The notes: generated by a model from the sequence alone, not told the origin. 64,000 nucleotides of DNA from Certhia americana (GCA_018697195.1 CM031870.1:1377076-1441075), one strand, 5' to 3'; positions 21,901-32,400 are shown, counted from the first letter of the stretch. Made by a program: numbers and translations.

Positions 21901-24815
21901 CTGGGTGTAGGAGTTTATGTATAGATTTTTCTCAGGGGTGGTCTGTATCCCACAGGAAAGGCTCAGCATTAAATCATCCTTCATTCCCATCTCCTTCTTG
22001 CAATTATCTGTGCCACTTCGAAGTGAGAAGAAAAGCTGAAGTTAGTCCATGCAGAGCCTACATAGACAGCCCAAGAGAGTCTTTTGCCTTTTGGAGAAAC
22101 ACAAAACAAGAGGTGGGGAAATGCCCTTAGAGGGGAATTTCTGGGATAATTCTGACACTGTCTTGTTTCTTGCAGACTCTGTACTGCCACATCAATGCCA
22201 CAGTTGTGGTCACTCCCATAGGACCAAGATATGTCAGTTCCATGTCAGTGGAGTTATGCAAAGACTCACTTCAGCTGTTTCACTTATTGAAATGTCCTCT
22301 TCCCCTGCCAGAACATCTCTCCTAAACCAACACTCACCATGACTAAGGGCAGATTTTGCCCTTGGACTAGTACTGAGCAAGCCAAGAGTCCAAAAGCAGT
22401 TTATGAGGTCTCTTGGGTGGCTGAGACACTTGTGTAGCAGCAGCTGAACCTCTGCAGCCTTTGGGCAAACAAAATATGTGAGTGTGCTTCAAAACACTCT
22501 GCTTGCACTGATCAGTTGGTGATTCATACCAGAACAGTGCAGACAACTGGGTAGAAGAACCCATTAGACATTTCACAACTTGCTTACGAGCTCAAGCCCT
22601 TCATGCTGAGGATATATTTAGAATTCCAGCCAGCAATGTGGCTGCAGTTCCAGGGAATGCTCTAAGCTGTGCATCTGTGTAGCTGCAAGCAGTCACATAA
22701 GGCAACAAGGATGGGCACTCCTTGGGACAACGATGAGACCAAGCCCTTAAGGATAAAGGGATAAAGATGGTGGGTTGTAGGCTCTGGAATGCCTGCAGCA
22801 GCTTTGAGAACAGAATGCAGGCTTCTAAATCACAGAGGTGTTTCCATAAATATTCCTGAAAGTCACCCCTAAACACAATACAAACCTTGGAAACAACCTT
22901 GAAACCTCAGCTTCCTGTTCCTGCCACACCAAATGTATTAAACCCAGTTTTTAAACATTTGAAGGATTGTTTTGCAGCTCTGATACTCAGGCATTTTGAC
23001 ATTTGACAGTCAAATAAGGAGACACTCAGACAGCTGACAGCCTTCCCAGGGTAAGCTCCTATCAGTCGTGTTTGAGAAGGAAGGTGACATCCTGGTTTAT
23101 CGCAGATTGCTTTGCACCTGTGAAGGCATCCACCCTCCTCTGTATCTCACCAAGCCAGACAAGGTGAACCAGACTCTGCAGGCCTTCTATCTTCTCAATG
23201 AGGTTGTTGTCCAGCTGCAATTTAGTCAGATTCTCTAATGGCCACAGATTATCAATCTGCAGGATGCCTAAAGCCACAGGGGAATAAAAAAAAAGAAAAG
23301 AAAAAGAAAATTGCTTTTCATGTGAGACAGCTTGGGTTTAGCAGACACACTGCCTTGCGCAAGGAAAACACGTCCAGTCTTGCCTCCAAAAGGATTTTCA
23401 GCGTGTGATGAGTGCCCTGGAGAGCTCAGAGGTGCACTGGCTGGACGAGATTTCAGTGAAACAGCCCACTTAACCTCAGTGTCCTGCACCAGCGCACGCT
23501 GCTCATCAGCGAGGCCAACGAGGCGTGCAGGGGATGCTGACTATGGCCCTGCACTCCAGTGGCTTTATGAATCCACTACTAGGAGGCCTTGACCTTCATT
23601 TTCCTCTCCAGCTCCAAGCAGGAGGTTTGGGATGAGACTCTGCTTTTCTCTGCATTTGCAGTCTAGCGGTGCCCAGCTCCTGCTTTTGTAAATGACTCTC
23701 CTGCTCCCCAGATTCTCATCACAGGAGAGGAAGTTGGAGTCTACTCTTTCTGTGAAGGCTGCAGTTTAGAACTAATCAATATCCCTGCATTTAGTTTCCT
23801 CCAAAAACAGAATCACAAGGGCAGGCCGTTAGTCACCACAGCAAAGTATCAGGACCAAGGTGATAGGAAATACAGAACATTCTCACTCCCATTTCTCTTT
23901 CCCCTGCAATGCCTTCCCAGAAGATTTCATCTGCTGCCCTGCTGTCCTTATTTAGTGAGGGCACCATAAACCATGGAATTGCACACACAAAATATTCACA
24001 CAGTTCTGGATTTTGTATTTGCAAACAAATCCATGCAGGATCAGGCCAAGGGAGTTTTTCCTAAGAAAATCAACTCACACACACATTGTTTTACTGGAGC
24101 ACACAAAGAATAACCAACAGTAGATTTTGCCTGTGAAATTACCCCCCTCCCCCAAATAATCAAATATTGAGCCAAATGTTCTTCCTTTTTATTTTCTTGA
24201 CTGCAATTTTACAACAGGCTCAACAGTAACAGTACAAGCCATGGTATGGATGACCAGAGAATGCCATCAGATTGGACTGTAATCACCATAATCTCCCAAA
24301 CAGCTCTCACATAATCACCAGCCATGGCAGAGCCTGCCCAGGGTTGGATTTGGCCACGTACCGAGGGGCCCGACAGGCCTGTGGCCTGTAGGTGTCACCA
24401 CAATATAAATGTTAAATGAGAACAGCAGTGACAATAAGAGTGGGAAGTGAGGCAGTTTTGAAGTTACCCATCAGCAAAGCACCTGGCTTCCTTCGATGAA
24501 GCTCCTTTGTACAGGTATGAGCAAAAGTCCAAGTCCAGGTATGAATTTTCACATAATAAATCCAGGCTAATAATGGTTGCTTAATTGCCAGTTATCCACT
24601 TATTCTATTACCTTCTAGCAGAAGAAGAGGGAAAATATGCATATATTCTGATACTCACTTTTAAAACTAAGTTGTAGCTCTGTTACAACCTTAAAGTTCA
24701 TACTTTCCACTCTGGCAATATCTCCAAGGTCATCTGGACACGTCTTTTCGATGGCTGTCTGAAGAATTTCATCATCAATAACATTTGGCTCAATATTACT
24801 GAAAAACTGACTCAT
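9851..24815 (-). CDS. DRC3: DRC3 (LRRC48), dynein regulatory complex subunit 3
   Basis: DRC3 is a structural subunit of the nexin-dynein regulatory complex that links axonemal doublet microtubules and tunes dynein in motile cilia and sperm flagella. Twelve coding exons join in consistent phase to 1,560 nt, 519 codons plus stop, near the mammalian length. Residues about 60-195 hold leucine-rich repeats (IDNLWPLENLTKLQLDNNLI, DLSFNNIEVIEGLDTL, LQDLSLYSNRISKIE, LRTLNLSGNPF) and an LRR cap (LPGLVYLDFK). Residues 196-236 are a charged coiled-coil stretch. Then come FVEYLNGSLLFDSLYAED and PGVGDLLQAYKKEF, a long alpha-helical tail with ALMTLE and FRDLENEHHEK, and a C-terminus ending IQKELDNTAILK. 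Exon 1 starts MSQFFSNIEPNVIDDEILQ, equivalent to the human N-terminus. Two introns, after residues about 273 and 399, fit only AT-AC boundaries. It is divergent from TOM1L2. A 5' UTR exon probably lies in the CpG island near 25.6-26 kb. Confidence 0.96.
10117..10248 (-). CDS. DRC3: DRC3 exon 11
   Basis: Encodes LLVDKNTIVSSINMSHSIRL, matching the family 'FVDKDTIV' region, and ends SVTEK|GTAAGA. 132 nt, phase 0 at both ends. Confidence 0.92.
11608..11731 (-). CDS. DRC3: DRC3 exon 10, after an AT-AC intron
   Basis: Begins after ...TTCTGTAC| with ATTTAGTCAG and encodes FSQFRDLENEHHEKVMEIV and a segment ending DDIRR|GTGAGG. 124 nt; its first base completes an isoleucine codon split by the upstream AT-AC intron. 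Confidence 0.88.
11732..12513 (-). other. DRC3: U12-type AT-AC intron in DRC3 (782 bp)
   Basis: The 5' end is ATATCCTTTT, the branch site TTCCTTAAC is at 11752-11744, and the intron ends GTAC 13 bases after the branch A. With these ends the protein reads FIENIQGIFSQFRDLEN, the same length as the mammalian FIENVQSLMAQCRDLEN. No nearby GT donor keeps the frame. Confidence 0.9.
12514..12584 (-). CDS. DRC3: DRC3 exon 9
   Basis: Encodes DLLQDFKRSIGAIASTFIEN then IQG, after a CTGTCAAG acceptor. A closer CAG acceptor would drop DLLQ, which the family has an equivalent for. 71 nt, leaving two bases (AT) for the next codon. Confidence 0.88.
13843..13974 (-). CDS. DRC3: DRC3 exon 8
   Basis: Encodes RLDELYHDGSGDIADSKRAQ and a segment with ALMTLEALVSNDLE, ending GAG|GTGAGA. 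132 nt; ALMTLE is identical to the mammalian protein. Confidence 0.92.
15125..15425 (-). repeat. CR1 LINE fragment, antisense
   Basis: The plus strand opens 'agaatcacagaatcccagaatggtttgggtt' and continues with 'acaccttccactatcccagg', 'ggaatctgttccagggcctc' and 'tcccccttgtcacccc', the exact reverse order of the avian CR1 tail. Confidence 0.95.
15605..15666 (+). repeat. CR1 LINE 3' tip, sense
   Basis: 'gatgatctttaaggtcccttccaacccaaaccattctg' is the CR1 3' end. It points toward the antisense copy 180 bases upstream, forming an inverted pair. Confidence 0.92.
16655..16795 (+). repeat. CR1 LINE 3' fragment, sense, old
   Basis: Diverged CR1 tail: 'gcactggaagaggctgtgagagcctccttccttgg' then 'ccagatgatttccagagatcccttccatcctcaaccactc'. 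Confidence 0.75.
16948..17122 (-). CDS. DRC3: DRC3 exon 7, after an AT-AC intron
   Basis: Starts ATACAAGAAG after TGTCAC| and encodes YKKEFVSVSGNLYNYGLEEY and a coiled-coil segment ending SDFESRNQR|GTAATG. 175 nt. Confidence 0.9.
17123..18412 (-). other. DRC3: U12-type AT-AC intron in DRC3 (1,290 bp)
   Basis: The 5' end is ATATCCTTCC, the branch-like ATCCTTGAC is at 17142-17134, and the end is TCAC 12 bases after the branch A. It splits an alanine codon as GC|A and gives GDLLQAYKKEF, aligned without gaps to mammalian GELLETYKDKF. Confidence 0.9.
18413..18525 (-). CDS. DRC3: DRC3 exon 6
   Basis: Encodes AAFVEYLNGSLLFDSLYAED and a segment ending PGVGDLLQ plus two bases. Very close to the mammalian FVEHLNGSFLFDSMYAED block. 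Confidence 0.94.
18775..18955 (-). repeat. CR1 LINE fragment, antisense
   Basis: 'gtttgggttggaagggacattaaagatcatcc' then 'acaccttccacgctcacaggttgctccaagcccc' and 'ttcagggatggggcagcttct'. In DRC3 intron 5. Confidence 0.93.
19619..19738 (-). CDS. DRC3: DRC3 exon 5
   Basis: Encodes RKAAALKYQNLTKPLEQEEA and then a Glu/Lys-rich coiled-coil stretch ending LDYHQ|GTAAGT. 120 nt. Confidence 0.92.
20072..20290 (+). repeat. Possible old CR1-like relic
   Basis: 'ttgaaactgaagcttgacaaatttaag' and 'ttccatgacctggaaagcccttccagtcctatgg' resemble diverged LINE 3' sequence. Uncertain assignment. Confidence 0.35.
20940..21086 (-). CDS. DRC3: DRC3 exon 4 (last LRR and cap)
   Basis: Encodes VVCLRRLKSLRTLNLSGNPF and a segment with LPGLVYLDFKLV ending at ACG|GTGAGA. 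147 nt. Confidence 0.94.
21665..21831 (-). CDS. DRC3: DRC3 exon 3 (LRRs)
   Basis: Encodes LSFNNIEVIEGLDTL, LQDLSLYSNRISKIEHMDTL and LTLLEN|GTGAGT. 167 nt, completing the aspartate codon begun in exon 2. Confidence 0.95.
23151..23267 (-). CDS. DRC3: DRC3 exon 2 (first LRRs)
   Basis: Encodes ILQIDNLWPLENLTKLQLDN and a segment ending HLVWL, between TTTAG| and G|GTGAGA. 117 nt. Confidence 0.95.
24659..24815 (-). CDS. DRC3: DRC3 exon 1 (start codon exon)
   Basis: ATG at 24815-24813, context CACAATGAG. Encodes MSQFFSNIEPNVIDDEILQ and a segment ending TELQLSFK at A|GTGAGT. A TTTCCTTTAAG acceptor just upstream suggests a separate 5' UTR exon. Confidence 0.93.
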
Positions 24816-24891
24816 TGTGAGATGGAATCAGCCTTAAAGGAAAGAAAAGGAAAATAAATTAAATCACTGCCTGGCTACTCTTTCCAGCAGT

Positions 24892-25150
24892 CACAGAATC
24901 CCAGAATCCCAGAATAGTTTGGGTTGGAAGGAACCTCAAAGCTCCCTTCATTCCATCCTCTGCCAGGGACAGGGACACCTTCCACTATCCCAGGTTTCTC
25001 CAAGCCCTGTCCTGCTTGGCCTTGGACATTTCCAGGGATGGGGAATCCACAATTTCTCGTGTCAGCCTATTCCAATGCTTGACAACCCTTTCAGTGAAGA
25101 AATTTTTCATGGAAATTTGAATATCCCTAATGTTGCCCTGGAGGCAATGA
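24892..25150 (-). repeat. CR1 LINE fragment, antisense
   Basis: Opens 'cacagaatcccagaatcccagaatagtttgggttggaagg', with the terminal octamer duplicated, followed by the full antisense order through 'ttgacaaccctttcagtgaagaaatttttc'. It lies just upstream of DRC3 exon 1. Confidence 0.95.
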
Positions 25151-25431
25151 GAGTATTTGTCTTTTTCCAACAACGCAGAGTTAATGAATCGCTGTGAAGG
25201 GCTTGAATCTTCAAACTTCTGCTTGTGTAAGATGTTTATAATTACAGAGTAAGTTCTGATTTATTTTTGCATAGGACAGCAATGATAAATGTCAGAGTTT
25301 GGAGAGTCCTGTTCTCACGATGGCATTTCATTAACAACCCAAACCTCTCTGTGGCTGTGTGCAGTACAGACCGAGGAGCAGCAGGCTCTGGATTTATCCA
25401 TCCTTGACCTTCCTGCCTCTCTTTCTTGTAC

Positions 25432-25566
25432 AATCACAGAATGGTTTGGGTTGGGAGGGACCTTAAAGCTCATTTTGGTCCACCGCTGACAGGGGCAGGG
25501 ACATTTTCCACTATGCCAGGTTACTCCAAGCCCATCCAACCTGGCCTGGGACACTCCCAGGGATGT
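25432..25566 (-). repeat. CR1 LINE fragment, antisense
   Basis: 'aatcacagaatggtttgggttgggagggaccttaaag' through 'cctgggacactcccagggatg'. It abuts the CpG-rich minisatellite region. Confidence 0.95.
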
Positions 25567-25673
25567 GCACTTGTCCAGCGTCTCCTCGGTCAATGCCGGT
25601 TCCAACCACCCCGGCTCGGGAGGGCCCACCGAGGCCCAGATCTCGGACCACCAGATCCGCTGCGGTCTGGGTC

Positions 25674-25939
25674 GGTTCCCTGTTCCCGGTTCCCTGTTCC
25701 CGGTTCCCGGTACTCGGTTCCCTGTTCCCGGTTCCCTGTTCCCGGTTCCCGGTACTCGGTTCCCTGTTCCCGGTTCCCTGTTCCCGGTTCCCGGTACTCG
25801 GTTCCCTGTTCCTGTCCCGGTAATCGGTTCCCGGTTCCCNNNNNNNNNNNNNNNNNNNNNNNNNNNNNNNNNNNNNNNNNNNNNNNNNNNNNNNNNNNNN
25901 NNNNNNNNNNNNCCCGGTACTCGGTTCCCACCCGCGCCT
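25674..25939. repeat. GC-rich heptamer minisatellite with 42-bp higher-order unit
   Basis: Tandem 7-mers CGGTTCC and CTGTTCC with an occasional CGGTACT, arranged as a 42-bp six-heptamer unit repeated about three times before the gap; a shorter remnant follows it. The minus strand has GGG every seven bases, a G-quadruplex pattern. Confidence 0.92.
25840..25912. other. Assembly gap (73 N)
   Basis: A run of N inside the minisatellite; the repeat probably collapsed or could not be sequenced, so its true length is unknown. Confidence 0.98.
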
Positions 25940-26433
25940 CGGCGCCCGTCGCTAAGGAAGCCGGGTTGCGTTGCTAGGGGAGGCACGTGACCCGCTCATC
26001 CGCCAATGGGCGTGGAGTGGGTGGGGAGGCCAGCTACCAATCAGGGCGCCAGAAATCCGTGTCAGCCAATCAGCGCCGGGACCGTGCCCTCGAGGCGGAG
26101 ACGGCTCAGATGATTGACGTTGCCTTTGCCCAATAAGATCACAGATAGTTTCGGCCTGTGCCCAATGGGGAACGGCAGTCTCAGTGTCCTCGCTGTCCAT
26201 CAAAGGGAGGGCGGGGAAAGAGCCGGGACTACCGCGGGGGCGGGCCCCTCGCTTGACAGTGATGGACACGCTCTTTAACCAATGGTTTTGCCGCGCGTCC
26301 AGCAACTGCCCAATGGAGAGCAAGGAGGCGGGAGCAGCCTGCCAGAGCGCGCTGTGGTTGGTGCACTCGGCTGTCAGTCAGGGTGCGGTGCGGGAGGGGT
26401 GGGCGCTGGGCCGCTGTTTGTTGTCATCCCAAG
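25940..26433. promoter_or_regulatory. Bidirectional DRC3/TOM1L2 CpG-island promoter
   Basis: GC-rich DNA between divergent genes with seven plus-strand CCAAT boxes at 26003, 26037, 26066, 26130, 26162, 26279 and 26310, typical NF-Y sites. A CACGTGAC E-box is at 25984-25991. A GTTGCTAGGGG half-site at 25970-25980 could be a weak RFX motif relevant to the ciliary gene DRC3. No TATA box is visible. The TOM1L2 start codon sits in CCCAAGATGGAG, a YY1-like AAGATGG context. Confidence 0.75.
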
Positions 26434-26485
26434 ATGGAGTTTCTGCTGGGGAACCCGTTCAGCACCCCGGTGGGGCAGAGCCTCG
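26434..26485 (+). CDS. TOM1L2: TOM1L2 exon 1
   Basis: [17 protein letters not shown] plus one base, then GTACGG. Identical to the mammalian start except for S/C at one site. Confidence 0.96.
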
Positions 26486-29400
26486 GTACGGCGGCCTGGG
26501 GAGCGCGGAGGGGCCCGGGAGAGCCCGGGGAGATAGCGGGGGCTGCGGCCAGCGGGCGGGGTTGGAGGCAGCGGGGGCTTCTGGGGGTCGGTGAGGGGCT
26601 GTGGGGGCTCTGAGGGGTCCATGAGGAGCTGTGGGGGCAGTGGGTGGGGAGTATGTGAGGGCCCACGGGGGAAATTTGGGCACGGTAAGGGGCTGTGGGG
26701 CTTAGTGGAGGGGTCTGGGGGTTCTGGGGATCAGTGCGGGCTGATGGGGGGTCTGGAGGTGGTGAGGCAGCTCGGGGGGCTGTCGGGGGTCTCTGGAGGT
26801 GTGGGAGGGTCTCTGGGGAGAAGGGAATCCAGGGGTGGTGGAGGTGCTGGAAGGTTTTTGTGTTTGGGGAGTGCTGGAGGCCTCAGAGGGGGACTTTGGG
26901 GTTAGTGGGGATCCTGGAAAGATCAGAGGGCAGCCAGGGTCTGGGGGGACAGGGGGGGACTTTGGGCAGGCTGTTGTCCATGAGAAGAGAGTGATTCCAC
27001 GTCGAGATGGGTGCAGGGAAGTTGTTGCATCCCCCAAGTCCTTTTCCTGAAGTTGAGTTCCTTCTTCCAGACCAGCCCTGTCGTTGATCCAGTTTTTCCC
27101 AAAGTACTGAAAGCTGCCTGTACCTCTGAGTGGGCAGGGAGTTAATGTGCTTTAGAGACACAAATACGCGCTCGGTTTTCGGCCTGGAGGCTGAATTGTG
27201 GGTTTGGTAACGTTTTGCTGCAATTAGCAGGATATTCTCAGCGAGCTTTCACTGCCTGGCCAGTCAAGGCCTCCCTCCCACAGATGTATTCTTTCTTATT
27301 TTGGTCTGGGTTGCCACGGCTGGGGCAAAGAGGAGAAAGGAGAAAGCCTGGGCATCACTTGTGCGGAGTGTGCTAGCTCTGAGTTTTCACCTCAGCTGGG
27401 TGGGCTCTCAGTGCCTCCTGCTTTCCTCTGACGAAATTTAAGATCTCTGACATTGCGGTGGGAAGGAACAGGCTGGCTCAGGTTCCTGCAGTCCCAAAGC
27501 CAAGGTGATGCTCAGTCGAGCACATCTCCTACGAGGGAAGGCTGGGAGAGCTGGGATTGTCCAGCCTGGAAAAGAAAAGCCTTGGGGTGACCTTCCCATA
27601 CCTGGAGGGAACCTCGAGGAAGGATGAAGAAAGTTTATTTACAAGGGTCTGGAGTGACAAGACAAGGGAGAATGGCTTCAAACTGACAAGAGAGAAGGGG
27701 TAGATGGAATATTGTGAAGAAATGCTTCCCTGTGAGGGTGGGGAGGCCTTGGCACAGGTTGCCAGAGAAGCTGTGTCCACCCTATCCCTGGGAGTGTTCC
27801 AGGCCAGGCTGGATGGGGCTTGGAGCAGCCTGGGATGGTAGAAGATATCCCTGCCCATGGCATGGGTGGAATGAGATGATCTTTAATGTCCCTTCTAACC
27901 CAATCTGTGATTCTATAACATACAGCTATCCATAGTCTAGCCTATAGCTATTCTATGTTGATTTATGGAACACTGTCAGTCTTTGAAAATCATAGCGGAG
28001 AAAATTTTGCAGAGTATCAGTTCATGGCTTCAAAGCTCTTTTCTAGTCCTTTCCTTATCCCCACGTGCAGGGACAGCCCCTGGTTGAGATGAAAGGCCCT
28101 TGCATGGGTGAGTCTCACGCCGTGCTTTGAGCATGGCTGGGCTCCCTTTGTCGGGATATATGGAGCATATGTATAACTTGCTGTTTACCCTCAGCCATCT
28201 GGGGTGTTTATTTCTTCTCCTGAGGGAGAGAAATGCCGGGAATTGGAGGAGAATAACGAGAACAGCTCATGTGAAAGGTGATTTTTAGAGTGAATTGGCT
28301 TTGTTGTGTTTGGCCATCAGAGCACCCCTGCCAGGACAGCTGCTGCTGGGCCTCTGCTGTCAGCCTGGGAAGGAAAGGCAGCAATTTCTCCTCTCTTCAT
28401 TCTTTTAGCATCAGTCAGTGGTTTGAAGGAGCTGAAGGGGAGGCAGGGAGGGAGGAGTGGTAAAATCTGCTTTTTTAGCCTTCTGCCTCTTTAACTCCAG
28501 AGTGCAAAGGTTTTCACAGCTCTCACATCCCTTCGCTGGCTGCCAGCTTTGAGGCTTTGAACACTGAGCTGCTTCCATCAGATAAGGTTAGGTGTGCAGC
28601 TCCCCTTAATGCAAAATTCAGCTGCACTTTCAGAATGTTTTTTTTTTTTTCTTTTTACTCCCAGGGGGAAGAGATAACTGCAGATTTTATTTTGGAAGAC
28701 AAATTTTTCTGCTTCTCCTATCGCTGCCAGTTATCCCTTTCTGAGACAGCAGTAAAACAAAAGCATGCCTTGTTCTCAGACACTGCTATTTGCCCAGTGC
28801 TTCCACAGTTTGTTTTTCCAATGAGCTGGTGGAATATAATTTTCACTTATGCTTCTCTTCGTTCTTTGAAAGAAACGGAATGATTTTGTATTTCTGTTTA
28901 AACATATTGTGTTGTACACAGTTGTGATGTTTTCAAGCAAGGCCTAACACTCACCATAAGGGAGAAGTGCAGAAAATCCTGTAGGTCCATCAGCACACCA
29001 AGAATGTATGTTCTCTGCCAGGAAGTAGCAGAGGTTCACGAGAAGATTTAATTAGGGCTCTACAATATCTGCAGATAAATGCCAGGTCTGAAAGAACAAA
29101 GATGTCAGGAAAGGTTTGGGGAGAGCTGAGAGAGGTAATACAAGGGATTTTCTCTTTTCTCCTCTTTATCTGGATAATGTCTGAAGCTAGGCAGGCTTTT
29201 TATGTTAACTCTTTTGCTTAATGTGGGAAAGTAATGCTAGGATGAGCTCAGAGGATTTGTAATGGAGATGGATAGAGTCTCCTGCATCTAAAGTGCCAGT
29301 TGAAATGGCAGCCAGGTTCCTCAAGGCTGAAACCTACCTGACTTTTGGACTGGCTTATATGGTATGGTATTTAATTCCCAGTGGTGACATAGCAGAAACA

Positions 29401-32400
29401 ACACAAGCCATCACCGTGGCTGCTAATTACAAACCTCGCCTAATTTTGTTATAATACTCTGATTGACCTGTGGACACTCAGTTGTCCTTGTGTCTCCAAC
29501 AAAGTCCTCTCCTGAGAGGAGTGGTTGTTTTTTGGTGGGCCTGTTGTGAGAAAGGCAGGCAGCTGTACCTGAGAGATTCCTGAACCCAAAAAAGCCATTT
29601 TCATTCCATATTGCTTTTTACCTGGAGGTTGCTGGGAAGGGAGCTTATAGCATCACTTTATATATAAACCAAAAATCTCTCCCAGGATTTTTGTAGCAGA
29701 ATCCAATACTTCCCAAAGGTTTTCTGAGGTGTTTTTCAGAAGGTCTTGGTGAAGGCTGGTGAGAGTCTAGAGGGTGGAATTGGGTGCCATGGGTTTCACA
29801 GGCTGCCAAGTACATCGAGGTTGACAAGATCCTTTGTGGCATTGGGTGCTGGCCCAGTTCTTACCACTGAGCTGTTTATTTTTTCCAATCACCACTGTAA
29901 ATACTATCTTGAAGAATATCCTGACCAGTGAAGAGCAGGAAGATGTGTAGTAAAGCAGCACTGACAGAGTGCCTGCTGTGTGGAGAGGGATCAGCCTGGA
30001 GAAAAAGCTGCAATTTACAGTAGTGGGAATTTGCCTTGAGATTCACCATCCTGCCATAAATTGCGTTTTTATCTTTCTTTGTTCAGTGGAGCCATCTTTA
30101 AAGTGTCACCACTCTATTCAAGGTTATTAGAACAAATACCCTTGCTGCAGGTTAGCGAAAACATCTTTGATGATTAAAGCTGATTGAATTACAAGAATGT
30201 GGAGTGCTGGTGACTCTTTTTTTGACTCATTCTGTTTATTTGATAGTGGCCATATGGCTTCCACGTGAGGACACAGAAAAGCCTGGGTTAGGTTGGTTTT
30301 TTTGTTTGTTTGTTTGTTTTACTCTGGAGACTTTGCAAAGGCTTCAGGAAAGTGCTTATTTGTTTGAATCCAAAGCCAACCTTGCTTCTGCTCTCCTTAT
30401 GCAGGTGCACGGGGCTGGTGTGGGGCAGTGAGGTGTGAAATGGGCTCCTCACAGAGTGCTGGACAGGGGCATCAAGGTCAGTTTTGGTCAGGCTCTGCTC
30501 AGGGCTGTGTGTGCTGCTGAACTCAGCTCTTCTCACTGCAGCCCCAAATCTGCCTGACCCAGAGCCAAAGACCTCTGGGAGTGAAGTTCAGCCCCTGAAT
30601 TAAGTGCAGCCAGACTTGAAAGTTAATTTTTAACAATACAGTGGAAATGAAGTTGTCCTGTGGGGATCAGGTGCTGCTGGTTTACACCCCTGGTCCCTGT
30701 TGCAGAAGGGAAGTTTAAATGCACGGTGCCAGTCTGGGCACTTGCCTTGGAGTCTGTTTTTTGGAGGAGAAACAGTGTGGTGATTTAATACAGAGTATTG
30801 TTTAAGGAGGCTAGAAAAACAAGGTTTCAGCAAAAGATACAGAGGCACTTTATTGAAGCAACAGTGAGGCAGACAGCTTTTCAATTGATTTTTATCAAAG
30901 CACTTGCAGTTTCCATTCAAGGCTGTTAAATTGATAATATATATGGTGGATACAGGCTGTTTTCAGAGCTGCTGTTTTGTCCCCCCCCCCCCCTTTTTTT
31001 TTTTCTTCCTTTTAATGGGAAAATGCTTCAGCCAAGGGAGTTTAAAACACCTTTTTATTTTCCCTTCCATAAGAAGCACTTGAGCCTTTTCTTCAAGTTT
31101 CTTACATCTCTAAGATTTTTATGATTGTTAGAATAAAAACAGTTCCTAAATAAATGAGTTGATGGCTACATGAAGGAACAGAAAAATGCATTAGAGCCAG
31201 CAGCCCATGGTAGTCCTGTGGGAGGCATTAATCCAGGTTTTCTAGTCCAGAATTTCCCTAAGTTCCCTTCAGAGTAAACTTACTACTTTGCTGTGCTGTG
31301 TGTGAAACATTTTTTTTTTTTTAAATAGATGAGCCTTTCCCCAATGCTAGAAATCAGGGTTTAAAGTGCACACCATAATCTTAGGATGTGGTCTCCTAAA
31401 ATATCATTTTTGCAGTGCGCTGTTGGGCTCTGAATCCTCTCTCTTATCGTTCATGGCCTTATAATGAAATAAAAAGTCCTTTGCATTTACCCACAACCAT
31501 GGAAGCATTGTCCCTTATTCTAAAGGAAGCTTTTTTCCTGTAAAAGTTTTCTTGCAGTCTCAAAAAGATGAATTTTGCCATTGCCTGCAGTGAAAAGGGC
31601 ACAAGAAGTTCTCTCCACACAACTGAAGTACTTTTCTTGGTACTCCTGTAGCTGGTCAGTTGTTAGAAATCCACCTCCCACTGCTCATTCAGAATTGTGC
31701 TTGTCATGCAAAAAGAGCCTGATAAAGTGCTTTTAGTTTTATAAGATTATTTGGATCTGCTTTCACTTCGTGACAATGGATTATGTTGTAAGGAAAATCT
31801 CCATGAAATACGAAAATGAATATCTTTGCTTTTAAAGGAGCAAATAAATACTGAGTCATGAGTCTGGCAACTTGGAGAAACTACGTACACGTGTGAAGCT
31901 GGGTAATTAGTATAATGCCATTTAATACTGGGTTACTAAGACTGGATTTATTTTATAGGCACAAAAGCAGATTGTAGTTCATGAAGGTATTATAACATGT
32001 ATTTTTGGGTAATGCTGTTTTATCTCTTTCAGCATGGTATGCTTAAATGTGTATTCTGTATTCTTCTAATAGCCATCTATATGTGAGAGTGAGGACAGCT
32101 TGTTCCCAGTTTGTTACTGCTCTGTTCATGAACTCAGCAGATTTTTTTTAAACTGCATATTTAAAATATGCTTGCCTAAAAATCACAGAAATTCCCCACA
32201 TACCCTCCCAACTGATGTAATATTTCATCCAAAACAGTTTTCCCCAAAAAAAGTATTCTGTGTTTTCCTTAGTGAGGAACAGTTTTAAGGTAGGCAGACT
32301 TTCCTATGATTTCATAAACTATGCTGAGTTTTTAAGTAACAAATTTTGAAGGTGTTTGTGGTATTCTCAGTGACAGTGGTCAGTGGAGGGACAGCAGCAG

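Noticed and set aside
25970..25980. RFX X-box for ciliary control of DRC3
   Set aside because: Only one half-site (GTTGCTA) is present; the second half RGYAAC is missing, so I note it only as weak.
25315..25990. Overlapping open frames with repeated FPVPGSLFPVPGT- or EPGTGNREQ-like peptides
   Set aside because: The 42-bp repeat length is divisible by three, so the minisatellite stays open in several frames on both strands; the frames also run through the N gap and a CR1. Not protein coding.
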